Assembly (NCBI GenBank): GCA_013399015.1
Contig: VWZX01001133.1
Span: forward strand, 248,001-312,000
Direction: 5' to 3'
DNA: 64,000 nt
Origin: Galbula dea
Lineage: Eukaryota; Chordata; Aves; Piciformes; Galbulidae
Numbering within the stretch: position 1 is the stretch's first letter; each line of letters begins with the position of its first letter. Below the pieces are notes generated by a model that saw only the letters and a list, made by a program, of their open reading frames with translations, searched no databases and had not been told where the DNA came from. A program made the position numbers and the translations under genes. Below are positions 12,721 through 25,800 of this stretch, piece after piece.

Positions 12721-13100
12721 TTCATCGAACGGTTTAGGTGGGAAGGGACCTCCCAAGGTCATCTAGACTAATCCCTTGGACTCAGCAGAGACATCTCCAA
12801 CTAGATCAGGTTGCTCAGAGCCCCAGCCAACCTGACCTGGAATGGTTCCAGGGATGGGACATCTCCCACCTCTCTGGGCAAGCCGGGCCAGGGGCTCATC
12901 ACCCTCAGTGTGAAACATTCTTCCCTTCTCTCTAGTCTAAATCTCTCCTCCTGTCCCGTCACAACAAACCCTGCCAAAAAGTCTCTTCCTATCTTTCCTA
13001 TCGACCACTTTAGGTACTGAAAGGCCACAAAGCCTCCCTTCTCCAGCTCTCTCAGCCTCTCCTCACAGCAGAGCACTTCCAGCCCTCAGATAATTTTTGC
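12721..13100 (-). mobile_element. CR1 LINE 3' fragment in the shared promoter interval
   Basis: The antisense read starts with GGGAAGGGACCTCCCAAGG and proceeds through ACCTGGAATGGTTCCAGGGA and the CTCTCTAGTCTAAATCTC block to CACTTCCAGCCCTCAGATAA. It belongs to a second CR1 subfamily also seen at 44828-45285. It separates the two CpG-rich blocks. Confidence 0.9.
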
Positions 13101-13239
13101 AGCTCTGTTTGGGTTTAATTCTCTCGATTGTACCCAAACCAGCACTCGCACACCTCCTCCCACCCCCAGCGCTTAACCCGGGGGTGGTCACTGACAAGTA
13201 CCGGCAACAAAACCACCCCAAAACTTGCAAAATCGCCAT

Positions 13240-13860
13240 TCCCGGATGCAGACACTTCGCGCAGGGCGCCCCTGCACAGCCTCAGCTCACCGGCCCCTGT
13301 CGCCCTCGGGCCGCAGGAAGGCCCCGGCTGAGGTCACAACCGTAGCTGCCCGCAGCGCTGCCGGTGCTGATCGCCCCACTCGCCTCTTCCGTAAGAGAAG
13401 CAGAGGGGTCGACCCGCTTCGATCCGAGCTCAGCCGAGCTGTCTGTGCACCGTCGCGCTGGGAAGCAAGGGGAACGGAGGGTGCTGGGCGCAGGAAGGGT
13501 AAGCTGCCTTCAGGCAGCGTGGAGGGAGGCGCGGCGCGACGGGGACCTTGGCTGGCGACGGCGCAGAAGCGGTGCGGAGAGGTCGGGTGCCGACATGCCG
13601 ACTGTCAGCGTGCGGAGGGACCTGCTCTTCCAGGCGTTGGGCAGGAGCTACAGTGAGTGGGGAAAGCGGGCCGGAGCGTCCCGGGGATCCTCCGGTTGTG
13701 CTTCAGGAGGTGTCCGAGCCCCTGCCGGGCGGCTCCCTCCGGTCTGGGTTGCGATCGGCCGCGGTGTCTTCCGCAGGCTGCTCGCCCCGGCCCGGGAGAA
13801 CCCCCGACGGGCGGCTGCGATCGGGCAGTCTGGCCACAGGATCCCTAAGATCGGTGCATA
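13240..13860. promoter_or_regulatory. CpG island over FARSB exon 1
   Basis: GC-rich sequence with many CpGs runs from the FARSB upstream region through exon 1 into intron 1. A TATA-less CpG promoter is the usual arrangement for a housekeeping aminoacyl-tRNA synthetase gene. The exact transcription start is not determinable here. Confidence 0.75.
13595..13652 (+). CDS. FARSB: FARSB exon 1 (residues 1-19)
   Basis: The ATG at 13595 has G at -3. It encodes MPTVSVRRDLLFQALGRSY and ends in phase 1 before the donor GTGAGT. The reading frame stays open upstream for about 77 codons but contains no in-frame ATG there. Confidence 0.96.
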
Positions 13861-16800
13861 GCCCGTGTCCAAAGAGCTGAAGTGAGCCTGGAGGGGAGCC
13901 CTGACCTCAGACTAGCAAGGCTTTTGTCACTGCCTTCCGTAACATCCTCATAGAGAAGCTTAGGAAGCGTGCCGTAGATGAGTGAAGACTGAGGTGGATT
14001 GAGGACTGGCTGAAGGACGCAGCTCAGAGGGTTGTGATCAGCAGTGCAGAGTCTAGTTGGAGGTCTGTAGCTCACGGTGTTCCCAGGGGTCGTAGTTGGC
14101 TCCAGTCTTGTTCAACATCTTCATCAGTGACCTAAAAGAGGGGACAGAGTGTACTCTCAGACAGTTTGCTGATGATACAAAACTGGGAGGAGTGGCTGAC
14201 ATCCCCTCAGGCTGTGCTGCCATTCAGTGAGACCTGGACAGGTTGAGAGTTGGGGAAGAGGAACCTCATGGAGTTTAACAAGGGCAAGTGTAGGGTCCTG
14301 CACCTGGGGAGGAATAACCTCATGGACCAGGACAGGTTAGGGGTTGAGCTGCTGGAAAGCAGCTCCACAGAGAGGGTCCTGGGAGTGCTGGTGGACAGGT
14401 TCCCCCTGAGCCAGCCATGTGCCCTCGAGGCCTGAGGAGCTGGTAGTGAAGCTCAATCTGAGGCTCAGAACCCTCACTGTGATTGTAAGAATAACATGTC
14501 AATGAATACATACAAAAGAAACTGCTACTCAGGTGCAAACAGAAGCAAAGACAAGTTAAACTGGAATCACAAAATCATTAAGGTTGCAAAAGACCTCTAA
14601 GATCATCAAGTCCAGCTGTCAACCCAAGACCCCCACGGCACTAAACCATGTTGCAAAGTGCCACGTCTGTGTATTCCTTGAACCCCTCCAGGGATGGTGA
14701 CTCCATTGCCTGGGCCAATGCCTAACAATTCTTTCAGGGAAGAAATTGTTCCTAATATGAACCTCCCCTTCCACAACTTGAGGCCATTTCCTCTTGTCCT
14801 CTCACTTGTTACCTGGCAGAAGAGACCAACCCAAACCTGGGTCTAACCTCCTTTCAGGGAGTTGGAGAGAGTGAGAAGGTGTCCCCTGAGCCTCTTCTTG
14901 TCCAGGCTAAACAACCCCAGTTCCCTCAGCTGCTCCTCACAAGGCTTCTGCTCTGGACCCTTCACCAGCTTCCTTGCCCTTCTCTGGACACACTCCAGCA
15001 CCTCAGTGTCCTGGGAGTGAGAAGCCAAAAACTGAACCCAGGATTTGAGATGCAGCCTCACCAGTGCCCAGCACAGGGAGAGACTTTTACCCTGTTTTTC
15101 AAAGTAGCATTTGTGATCTTTGAGAACACTCAAAGCAAACAAACAAAAATGTACTTAATTCTGAGGTCTTCTTATTAACCAAAATTCACTTTCTTTCTTC
15201 ACAGCTGATGAAGAATTTAATGAGCTTTGCTTTGAGTTTGGTTTGGAGCTTGATGAAATTGTAAGTAACGTTTTAATCTGTTACTCTTCCAGCAGATGCA
15301 GTGCACTGACAGCATTTAGCTTTGGTCAGAGTTTGTACTGCATTATTTCCAGTATATTCCCTGGAACAATGTTGGCTGATGCCTTCTTGAATGTAGCAAG
15401 AAAACATCTAGGCAAGGTTTGGGAGATACCATGCCCCAGGTATTCTCAGAAAGCAGCATGGACAAGCCTTGAACGTCTTGTTGATCTGTACAACCTTTCA
15501 GCAATACTGCAGCAGACTTTTCACCCTGAAACATCCTCTTACATCTCCATACCACAGGGCAGGATATGGAACATATACCTTTAGGTTTTTATGTAAAATA
15601 CTGTTGTGATGTATTAAAACCTAGACAGAAAAATAACCATTTTGGAAGCAAGAGACCCCTGGATGGCCTCTTGCTGTACTTCATGGAGGCTGACAGCCTG
15701 TGCCACTTGGTCTTCAGTCTCTGGCCCCATTTTATTAAGCACCATCAGTATGTTCACAGACCACTGTGGGCTGAAGGTATTTGAGAAGATCTATTTGACT
15801 TTCTTTTCATCTGCATTCTCCTGTGCAGTATCCACAGCAGTGTGTTTGTCCTGGACATCATTCCCCAAGCTGTAATTAACATAGTTAGTCGATTCTGTAC
15901 CTATTCTGTTACCTCAGTACCATACTCCTGTCAATGTTCAGATGTTCCAGGTTGAAAACACATTTCTGCTTCATTTCAGACATCTGAGAAGGACATTATA
16001 AGTAAAGAAAAAGGTGAAGAAAAGGCCAAGGGTGCATCTGAAACTGTGCTCTATAAGATCGATGTTCCTGCCAACCGCTATGATCTGCTTTGCCTGGAAG
16101 GCTTGGTCCGAGGCCTGCAGGTCTTTAAGGAAAGGTGAGGCCAAGTTGGGAGATTTGGGAGTGCTTTGTTCCTTCTTTAAAGTGATTCCAGTCCTGGTCA
16201 ATAAACACATCTGCCACTTGCTTGGATCTGGAGTACAATCTCGAGTGTGGATCTCCAGAGGTTCCTCTGGAGAGGAGCTGTTGGATGTTGGTAGTAGACT
16301 GGAGAAGAATGTTACAGGGCTTTTGGATCTGCTCCAAAAGTTCTTCACCTGCTCTTGCATATGAGACTTAACCTCTGTAAAGGACTCCTGCAGAGGAACA
16401 TCCTTGTGATCCTCTGCAACCAAACCAAAGCATTGATTTCACTTTTCTACTATGACTTCATCTTCTTGAGGCCTTCCTTTCTGCTTCAGTGATCTGGTGA
16501 CCACCCCAGAGAAAACAAGTTTTAAACAGTTAGCTAATTCCATGCCAAGAAGTGTTACTAAGAAAGTTTTCTCCATGTACTTGTTGCTACATTTCTGAAG
16601 TTGCCTGTATTTGGGGAACTTTCTTTCAGTTACAGGCTTATTTCTGCTTTTATTCTAGGATAAATCTCCCTCGGTATGAAAAGATAATACCAGCTGAGGG
16701 GGAAGGCCAGAGGCTGATAATCACTGAAGAGGTAAAAGTGTTTTCTGCACTTCTGTGCATTCACTGGGCATTTCTGACCCAGGGAGATAGGTATCAGGAC

Positions 16801-19800
16801 ACATTTTTATAAGAGCAGGGAGACTGGAAACCTTATTTGCAGAACAAGAGCTAAAGAAGTTGAAATATCTTTACTCACTGTGATTTATTTTTAATAAATA
16901 AAGGGAAATATTTAATAAATAAAGGGAAGGGGAGAGAAAGGAGCAATAGACAAATTATTTTGGGTGAACCTAGTAGCAGATTAAGTGATCTTCAGCTGCT
17001 GACACTGCATTGGCCTTCTGGGTCACTGCACAGTCTACTGGAAACCCCCTTGTCTCTACCAGACCTGCAGTGGGTTTGTCTGGCTCGTGTTTGGTTTCTT
17101 CTCCCCTTTAGCGTTCTTATGTCTTTCCATGACTTTTCCTTTTGACTACTACCTTATGAAAAAAGGAATTGATGAAGCAGAGTGCACAATTACTGCCTTT
17201 CAGTTTTGTATAGCCTGTGTAGTTGGAACTGATGTGTTGTGAATTGCAGACTGCCAAAATCCGTCCTCACGCCGTAGCTGCAGTCCTTCGGAACATCACT
17301 CTGACCAGGGAACGTTATGACAGCTTCATTGACCTCCAGGAAAAGCTGCACCAAAATATTTGCAGGTCAGTGCTGAAGCTTAATGTAGCAGGCAGTGTCT
17401 ATGGGTATGATTTGATCTAGGCTTCTCAAAAGTTGCTCTGCTGCTTTCCTCTGTTCTGTGAATGCGTAGGAGTGCAGAGCAGCATGAGGGATTATCCCTA
17501 AGCCTCTCCAAATGCACTAGGAAAATAATGGTTTTGCTTTCTTTCTTTCTAGGAGAAGAGCCTTAGTAGCAATAGGTACCCATGACCTGGACACCATCTC
17601 TGGGCCATTTACTTACACAGCTAAAGCACCTTCTGAAATTAAATTCAAGCCCTTGAATCAGTCCCAGGAGTACACAGCATCCCAAATTATGGATCTGTAC
17701 AGAGTAAGTGGGCTTCTTCAGACTTGTTGCAGTAAATGAAGGAAGATAAGGTTCCAAGGCTCAACATCTCCCATATCCAAGAGTTGTTCCTACAGATAAG
17801 ACAGTTACCTCCTGCAGCTTCAGCTGAAGATTCCACATTTTGCTTATTCCTGAGAAATGCACAGTAATACTTTGGTTTTATTGCCCAGGAAAGATACATC
17901 ATGCTGGTTTGTGACTGAGAATAGTGGGTTTGATATTAAGCCTCTGATTTATCAACATGAAGACTGCTTTTCATGATGCTCTTAATAACATGTATAAGGT
18001 TATGAATAAGCTGTCCTCTGTACAAGGGTTGTGTATTTACCTGTCTGCATTGGTAAGATAATCAGTGTTCAAAGCTGAGAAAAGCTCAGGGTAAATAATA
18101 TCAGACTTTGTAATGTTTAATTTGGCCAGTTTGCTTGGGGAAGATGTCAAATTATTTACTCAAGTACACATTAGGCAAGTGTAGCTGTGTAAAAAGGCTC
18201 AAGTTAAGTCTGGCTCTGCTCTTGGCACAGCCTCCTAATGAAACCAGGTAAATGCTTAGGAAAAGCACGGCCAGCAGGGCTAAGGGCAGGGATTGTCCTC
18301 CTGGACTGGGCACTGGGGAGGCCACACCTCCAATCCTGGCTTCAGTTTTGGGCCTTTCACTCCAAGCAGGACATTGAGGTGCTGGAGCAACAAAGCTGTT
18401 GAAGGGTCTAGAGCACGAGTCTGTGAGGAGTTTTGGTACAGCATACACCTATATCATTGGAACAGATATAAGGTGTGGATCACACTGAGGCATAAATGTG
18501 TCAGTATTGAGTGATTTACAATTACAAGTATGGCAGTGCTAATTTTTATCCCTCCTGAGGAAAGTTCCTCTAAACTCAGGATGTGTGCCCACAGGTTTGG
18601 CAGTGAAAGGTCTGCTGCAGTGAACGAGAGCATCATTGGGACAGCATGGCCTGTGCATATAGCTTGGAGAGAACCCTTAAAGAAATCATTTGCAACACTT
18701 CTGAAGAAAAGCAAAAATGCAGTTTTCTCCTGTCAGTGAGCTGATGTGCAAGTGAGGCTGTGCTTTGTTCCCCCAGACTGACAGCCACCTTCGGCACTAC
18801 CTGCACCTGATTGAGAACAAGCCGCTGTACCCTGTCATCCATGACAGCAATGGAGTCGTCCTCTCTATGCCACCAATCATCAATGGTAAGGTCACTTACA
18901 GCTGCCTTAGCCCAGCACTGCTCTTTTGGCTGTGAGTCAGTGTCTTAACAGAAACACTGGTGTGTAAAAAGGATTATTCTGTTTTCTTCCAATTGTTTCA
19001 CTTACCATTGCAGAGAGGCTTCCTTCCTCCTTTCAGATGAAATGCAGCCAATGTTTTTTTGCTCCCTCCTTAGCCTGCTAGAGTTCCTTTTCTCATCCTC
19101 ATCAAAAGGATGTCAAAGTCCCACTGCAAACCTCTGCATTTACCTTCTCATACCCTTTTAGAACTCAAGAAAAGTTCCTTTGTTAGGAAGGAGTTCTCCT
19201 GGCATACCTAAACATCACTCATCAGGCGTGTAGCTAAAAGTACAATGTAAGAAATGAGTTTGTAAATTGAGAAGTGTAACTGGCTGCTTTGTACTCCACT
19301 CTATGTGGTCACACTAGGGAACTTTTCACCTAGGTCTAAAAGCCTAGTGTATTTATCAGTTCTTGAGTGATTCCAGAAGACTTTAATGTCTTACAAGGAA
19401 TACACTGGTATAGACTCTTGTGTTGTTTCTAAACATGGGCTTCCTCTGAATGCAAAAGAAACTATAGGTGATTTTTGAGAACCATGTTTGCTGAAGCCAG
19501 TTAATGTCATGGCAAGAATTACTCCTTTAGCAAAGAGATTTCAGTACACTTTTATGTTTAGGCCAAGCATCAGTAGCTTTCGCTAGGCTGACCAATAAAA
19601 TCTGCAGTGATAATCACATTTTTTCCTAACTGACCTTAAACATACCTGAAGCAGCTAACCCAAATCTTCTGTGGCAGGGACTGGTGAGAGCAAGTGTTCT
19701 GAATTGAAGGTGGTGTCAACCCCTGTGTCTGATCCTTCTTTGTTAGGCTCATTCCAGCTGTGGTCCATGGATAAGCATTACATATTTTTCACCTTTTATC

Positions 19801-22800
19801 AGTTAAAATTTAACACCTGCCTTAATTTCAAAGAGCAGTGTTTGAGAGAAGCTTCCAGGTTAAAGGTACTTCTGAAACAGATAAGGAAATGTAAACAGCT
19901 GTACTGGTTTTTCTTTCATTCTCTACAAGTACTTAAGTGGAAGGTTATATTTGCTTTGAATTAAGTCCAGAAATGTTGAATAACTTCCATCTCCAAAGAG
20001 GTGCAGCACAGCATCCAAGGGGAGGGGATACCAGATCCCTCAGGCTTAAGAGCTTCAGTGCACCAAACTTTCAGTCTAGGTTCAACCTTGTTTCTCAGGT
20101 AGGAAGCTAAAACAGAAGCTGAATGACTTGCCCAGGGTCAAACAGAGGAAGCGAGAACGCCCCTGGGTATCCAGCTGTGTGCTTTGCCGCCTGTGAGGTG
20201 CATCTGTATCAAGGAATGGTGATGGGAAAGGCAAGGAGGACAAAGAGGTTGGCTTTGGCACCATCCCGTACAGTTCTAGGCCTGCGCATGTCCATGCTGC
20301 ATGGTTACCAGCAGTGAAATTCATTCAGGTTATGCACATCTCTACCTGACAAGCAGATTTCTGTAGAGCTGCTCTAGTTGGCTTCTGGCTTACTAACAGA
20401 AACCCACTTCCAAGGGAACCTACTGGAGGACTTTGCATCCCATTTGCATGAGACACACTTGAGGTGATGCCCCTGAGTTTATGTTCTGCCTCACTCCTTC
20501 CAGATGAGAAACAGGTCTGAGTGCCTCAGCGATGTGCTTCACTGCACACCTCAGGACTCCCAATACAGACACAAGGGAAATTCATGCCTGAAGGAACCCA
20601 TACCAGGACCTGGATCCTAATAATAATGTTAATAATAACTAATGTAGACAAACCTGTAGTGTGGCAGCAGACAGCATCACAAGATCTTGTTAGTCACAGA
20701 AGTAGCTCTGGATACCCATCAATCTAAGTCACTTTTTAAACCATTTCATGCATCCCTGTCCAAGGCTGCTTTCTTACATACATCATACAGCAAATGCAAA
20801 TCAGAGAATTCCAGAACTTCAGTATGATGAGACTTGGAAGGGACCTCTGGAGATCATCTAGTCCAAGCCCCCTGCTAAAGCAGAGGCACCCAGAGCAGGT
20901 TGCCCAGGATCATCTCCAGGTGGGGTTGGAATCTCTCCACAGAAGGAGACTCCAGTGCTTTCCTAAACCCAGGAAAGATGAGATTCTCTGGAAGTGCAGA
21001 ACCACGTTGCCACCAGGAGATGGCCACTGTTCTGCTGCTTCAGCTGGGCACTGGGATATCTGTAGATTTGGGTCTATTGCAATGTAAAGCATAACCCAGT
21101 CAGCAACTCTGGTCTGTCTTTTCCCTCTTTTTGATTCATAAAAGTAAAAAGAGCTCCTATTCAGCTGAGAACTGTGAATGTTGGTGTAGTAGACAGTAGC
21201 TTTCTAAGCTGCAGAAGACAACAGTGGTCTTTCTGAATGACAAAGGGAGTCAGTATCAGTGTCTTTGCAAGCAAACTAATGATACCTCAACTTTTTTTTT
21301 CTTCTGTCTTCACATGTTTTAGGAGATCACACAAAAATAAGTGTAAACACCAGAAATGTGTTCATTGAGTGCACAGGCACAGACATCACAAAGGTAAATT
21401 AATCTTTCCTGCTTTTGATATGTTGTAAAATCACTTGTTTTCCCTCTGGCTGATACAGAGACCTACAATAGCTGGGGGTTTCTTTCCTGGAGCCAACCTC
21501 CCATTTCAAAGGGCAGGAGAAGTTGTAGGACTATGTGGAGTTCCCTCCACACAGTTTTAGGCTTGTTATATAGACAGTGCTGTATTGCCATTTGGTTTGG
21601 GTTTTCCTTTGTCTTTATAGTGACACAAACACAATGAGAATTAATGTGTGAGAAAGTAATTTAAGTAAATTAGGAGCCTTGTGGTCTTTTGGGCTCTTTT
21701 TCTAAAGCTGAAAGGCTTCAGAAAGAGTAAAATCCACTAGAACTTGCCTATTTTGCTAGAACGCTCTTTGTAAAGAATCATGTTGTGTCCTTAAAATTTG
21801 GGCTGAGGGAAGGAAGATGACACCTTCTCTGCTTAGTTACCTATTTCAGGCAGGGATGCTGTACAACTAACTTGCCAAGAGAAGCTTTTCCAGATGCAAA
21901 TTCTGTAACGGAAAGCCAAGCATGAAAGCCTAGCAGCTAGAATTGCCTGTTCTTGAATAGAGGTTGTTCATTTGTTGGTAGTTTCCATAAAGTCTGTTTC
22001 TTGACCCTGAAAAGCAAAACCACTTTTAGCTTACCCTAGACTACACAGTATCTTAGTGACACAATTAAATTGGCATTTTGGGGGGTGGCTTCTGAGCCAA
22101 CTACTAAATAACTGCTTCGTGCTACTGCTTGCCTTGATAGCAAAAGGTAAAAGTAGTCCTGTTCTCTTTACCTGAAGGGAACTGTCCTGTGAGGCATCAA
22201 AACCCTAACCCTTGTAGGTTGAGAAGTTGATCTGGATCTCATACTAATATAGATACTGATTAGTTAGATACTAATAGACAGACACTAATCTCTTAAAATA
22301 TTACCTGTAAACCAAAAGGCTTAGCAGCTGAGGTTATCTGATAATATATTACTAAGCAATGCACAGTCCTTCAGCCTCTACATTTTCACTAGGCTGAAGG
22401 TTGGGAAGACCCAGTTCCAACTGCTAATAAAGACCTGGTGTATCTACAGATATACAACCTTGAAACCCAAAGATTTCAACTTTCAGCAGAAATATCTCTC
22501 TAGCAGCAGAATGAAAAGAGTCTAAGACAAGAGGGTTCTCCCCCTTCCCCATTTTTTGTTCAGATATTATTTGTCTACTTCAACCCAGGTAGATGACAGA
22601 TTTCAATGTGCTTATTATCTTTATTTTGTAGGCAAAAATTGTTCTTGATATTATAGTCACCATGTTTAGTGAATATTGTGAGAAGCCCTTCAGGTGAGTA
22701 GAAATCTCCAGCCAGAGAGAGAGATGACATCTGGGGCATGTGTTGAAAGCATTTTTACTTGTGGTTTTTGTTCTGTCTCTCCCAGTGTGGAAGCAGCAGA

Positions 22801-25800
22801 AGTCGTTTATCCTAATGGGAAGACCCACATCTACCCGGTAAGCACTGCGGGGTCTCAGGGTCCTTGGGAAAGGATTTCAGTTACCCAAAGTCTGGTAAAA
22901 GTGACACTGGCTTCTTTTTCTGCAGAGGCAGGAGGTACTGCTTCTGAGGTATGGTGGCACTGCAGCTTGGCACTAGCTGTGTATTAGTGACTCAGAGCCT
23001 TCTCCAGGCCTGGGAAGGATAACTCCAGCTGCCTCTTGTCTAGGAAACTCATTTTGAAGCTCCCCTAATTTATGCTAAGGCTAAAAAGAGTCACACTGAC
23101 ACAGCCTGATGCTCCAAAAAAAGGAAAGGTAGGGTTTGAAGTTCTGAGTGTTAACCAAGGTCACGATCTGTGTCTAAAGCCTTTACAGCCTACGTGTTCC
23201 CAGTCAGGAACAGTGAAGGCAGGAAGAGGTTCTCCAGCCTAAAGCCAGTGGACGACTGAAATCAGCCTCAGCATAACTTGCTTATCAGATCTGGGAGCTT
23301 TAATGCCCTTCAGTTACAATAACCTTGTAACTGGGTTTTTCAGTCTTTCACTTTACATATAGGCTCCCAGCTCTCTGAAGGTCTATAAAGCAGGGTGTTG
23401 ATTTCAGGTGCAGGTTTTAGACCTCTTGGCAGTAATGGAGTCTTACTTTTGTGTTCTCTTAATAAGTATAAAGAAAGCAATTCCTCCTGCTCCTGCAAGT
23501 AACTGAAGACAGAGATCTGGCTGAGTTCATACAGTCAGATGTGTCAAACAAGTACAAACTGAGTAAAGAAACTTCTTTTTACTGAGAGTTTTTCTAGTAG
23601 TATTTTAGCTTTTCCTTCTAGCACTGCCAGCTTTAATCCACAGAGGAAAGACCTAGAATCCTGAAGAGGTACCCAACAAACCAGAAATCTCTGCAGTAGC
23701 TTCCCTGGAAAGGATAGAGCAAAAAAAGCCACAAACTTTTAAATGCCAATGTTTTTAAGGATTTGTCTGTCTAGAAGTTGAGAAACACCTAAGTAAATAC
23801 ATACAAAATAACTGTAAGTATGCTGCAAACTTTCTAAGGAAAATACCAGAGATATTTCTGTGCCAATACAGAAATAGAAAGTTTTCTTTCCTTTTCCTCC
23901 TAGAATTCATTTGATCTGTGCTAGACCAAGAGATCTCATGCATGACCATCCACTGCTTTAGGGCTTTACCTTCGGATGAACTGGTGACTAGAAACTTTCA
24001 GCAACTCTGTTACGTGCCTGTATCAGAAATGATTGGAAGTTTCAATAACAGGGATTTCATGCTGCCTTCAACCTTCTAGCTTAACCCAGAACAGCTTTTG
24101 CATCCCATACTATATGTTTTCAAGAAGCTTGTTATCTTAAAATATTCTGTTTAGCCTAATATTCCACACTTGTCATCTGTGGATGTCATTTTAGAATGGT
24201 AATTAGAAGCAGCTAGATTACTAAGATGTCAAAATTCAGTCCTCTTAGGTAGAAAGGGTAGACATTGTGTATGCTGAAAAGCTTTGTCTTTTTTGTTTTT
24301 AGGAACTGGCTTACAGGAAGGAGAGGGTGAAACCTGAACTCATTAACAAGAAAATAGGAATCAGGTATGTTACTGCAAATGAGAGCAGCAGTTCTACTTC
24401 TAAACTTTAATTGTGGAAAAGGTACTAAAAACATTACTGCATTGGTTTTAAATGTTTAGACTGTGGGATTTGATTGTCTTTTTAATTGATCAAAAATTCA
24501 GGGTCAGACTTGGTAATTAGGTCAACTCATCTCTACTTTGATCTACAGAGATTTGACCTCCAACTCTCTAACTTCTTCCCCTGTTGCCAAGGGGAGTGAA
24601 TGATTCCTTCTGGCCTCACACCACTGTTAGGAAGGAAAAGAACCATCTCAAAAGACTCAGATTCTGAGCTGGTTCTGATGGAATGCCAAGTCCAGAAAGC
24701 ACTTGGAGATTCTTCAGCCTAGAAGGCAAGGCAGCAGAACCCCTGCTTCGTGCAAGAGCCCTGAATTCCTCCTCTCTCGTTTTGTTTCAGTGAAACTCCA
24801 TCGAGCCTGGCAAAGCTGCTGACTAGGATGTGTTTGAAGTCACACGTCACAGGGAATGGGAACCATCTAGAGGTTGAGATCCCTCCCACCAGAGCAGACA
24901 TTATCCATGCCTGTGATATTGTAGAAGATGCAGCAATAGCTTATGGTTATAACAACATTCAGATGACTGTTCCGAAAACATACACCATAGCTAATCAAGT
25001 AAGATTGCCCCTTCAAATAAACCCTCTGTTGTCAGTAAATGACTAGTGCATGCCAGAAGGGCTTTGGGGAAAACAGAACCTAGGAATTAAAGATTTTGAC
25101 ATGCTTTGCCTTGAGAAGTATTTACCATGAATAGGATACAAAACAGATGCCCCACTGATTTGAATAAGGCCAAGACCAGTGGTTGCTGGTGCTTGGAAGA
25201 AAAAAAAAAGACAGGGTTTAAGTAGGGAGCCCATATTAAATCTCTAATTGGGAGATTCATTTCCTCAGGCAAGCCTAAAGGCAGCTGCCTGATGCATTCA
25301 ACAATTATCAGCACACAAGCTTAGTACCTCCCTAGTGAATTCCCTGTAATGTAATGGGCAGAATCACCTCACGAAAGAGCAGGAAAAAAATGCTCTTAGA
25401 TGGAAGTTAAACTTTTTTGTTTGTTTGTTTCTTTTTTGTTTAGCTCCCCCTCAATAAGCTCACAGAACTTCTGAGGCTGGACTTGGCAGCTGCTGGATTC
25501 ACTGAAGCACTCACTTTTGCCCTGGTATATTCTATATTGATCTCTTTTTCTTAGTTGCATGTTGGAACAGCAATGCAGCCAAACTGCAGAGGATGTTCTG
25601 AGGATATGTTGTCCCAGTATTATCCTTTCCTGTTCTGCCAGATGATTGTTTGTTAATGTTTTTGAATTACATTAGTTTGTAGGTCAGAAAAGTTGAATGA
25701 GAGCCTGTTAATGTTTCATGCAGTTCTAAGGATAAAGGGGGGGAAATAGCTGCTGAAAATAGCTGGTTTAGTTTAACTTGATAGGATGAGATTGTGAGAC

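Larger units (their letters stand above)
12216..13594. promoter_or_regulatory. Divergent MOGAT1-FARSB promoter interval
   Basis: The two start codons face away from each other 1.38 kb apart. Both ends are CpG-rich (about 12220-12500 and about 13240-13860), and the middle is AT-richer and occupied by a CR1 copy. No TATA box is apparent near either gene. A GC box GGGCGGGG lies at 12317-12324 on the MOGAT1 side, and CTTCCGT (an ETS-type core on the other strand) at 13386-13392 on the FARSB side. Transcription start sites cannot be fixed from sequence alone. Confidence 0.7.
13653..15204. other. FARSB intron 1
   Basis: The first 200 bp are the tail of the CpG island. The rest is largely filled by two CR1 segments in opposite orientation (13905-14430 and 14563-15080) that represent different parts of the element. 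No additional exon is recognised. Confidence 0.85.
15261..18776. other. FARSB introns 2-6 (region between exons 2 and 7)
   Basis: The introns span 15261-15979, 16135-16658, 16732-17249, 17366-17552 and 17704-18776. The only repeat recognised is the CR1 piece at 18285-18430. A short AT-rich duplication around 16890-16930 (TTTAATAAATAAAGGGAA, two copies) is present. No other genes are seen. Confidence 0.8.
18886..25443. other. FARSB introns 7-12
   Basis: The introns span 18886-21322, 21394-22631, 22694-22785, 22838-24302, 24365-24790 and 24999-25443. They contain one CR1 fragment (20801-20955) and otherwise unrecognised sequence. A small ATAGATACT/TAGATACTAAT cluster occurs near 22247-22285. 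Confidence 0.75.

Noticed and set aside
13364..13594. In-frame open sequence upstream of the FARSB start, which could suggest a longer N terminus
   Set aside because: There is no in-frame ATG upstream. The stretch is GC-rich, which keeps frames open by chance, and the human protein starts at the equivalent of 13595.
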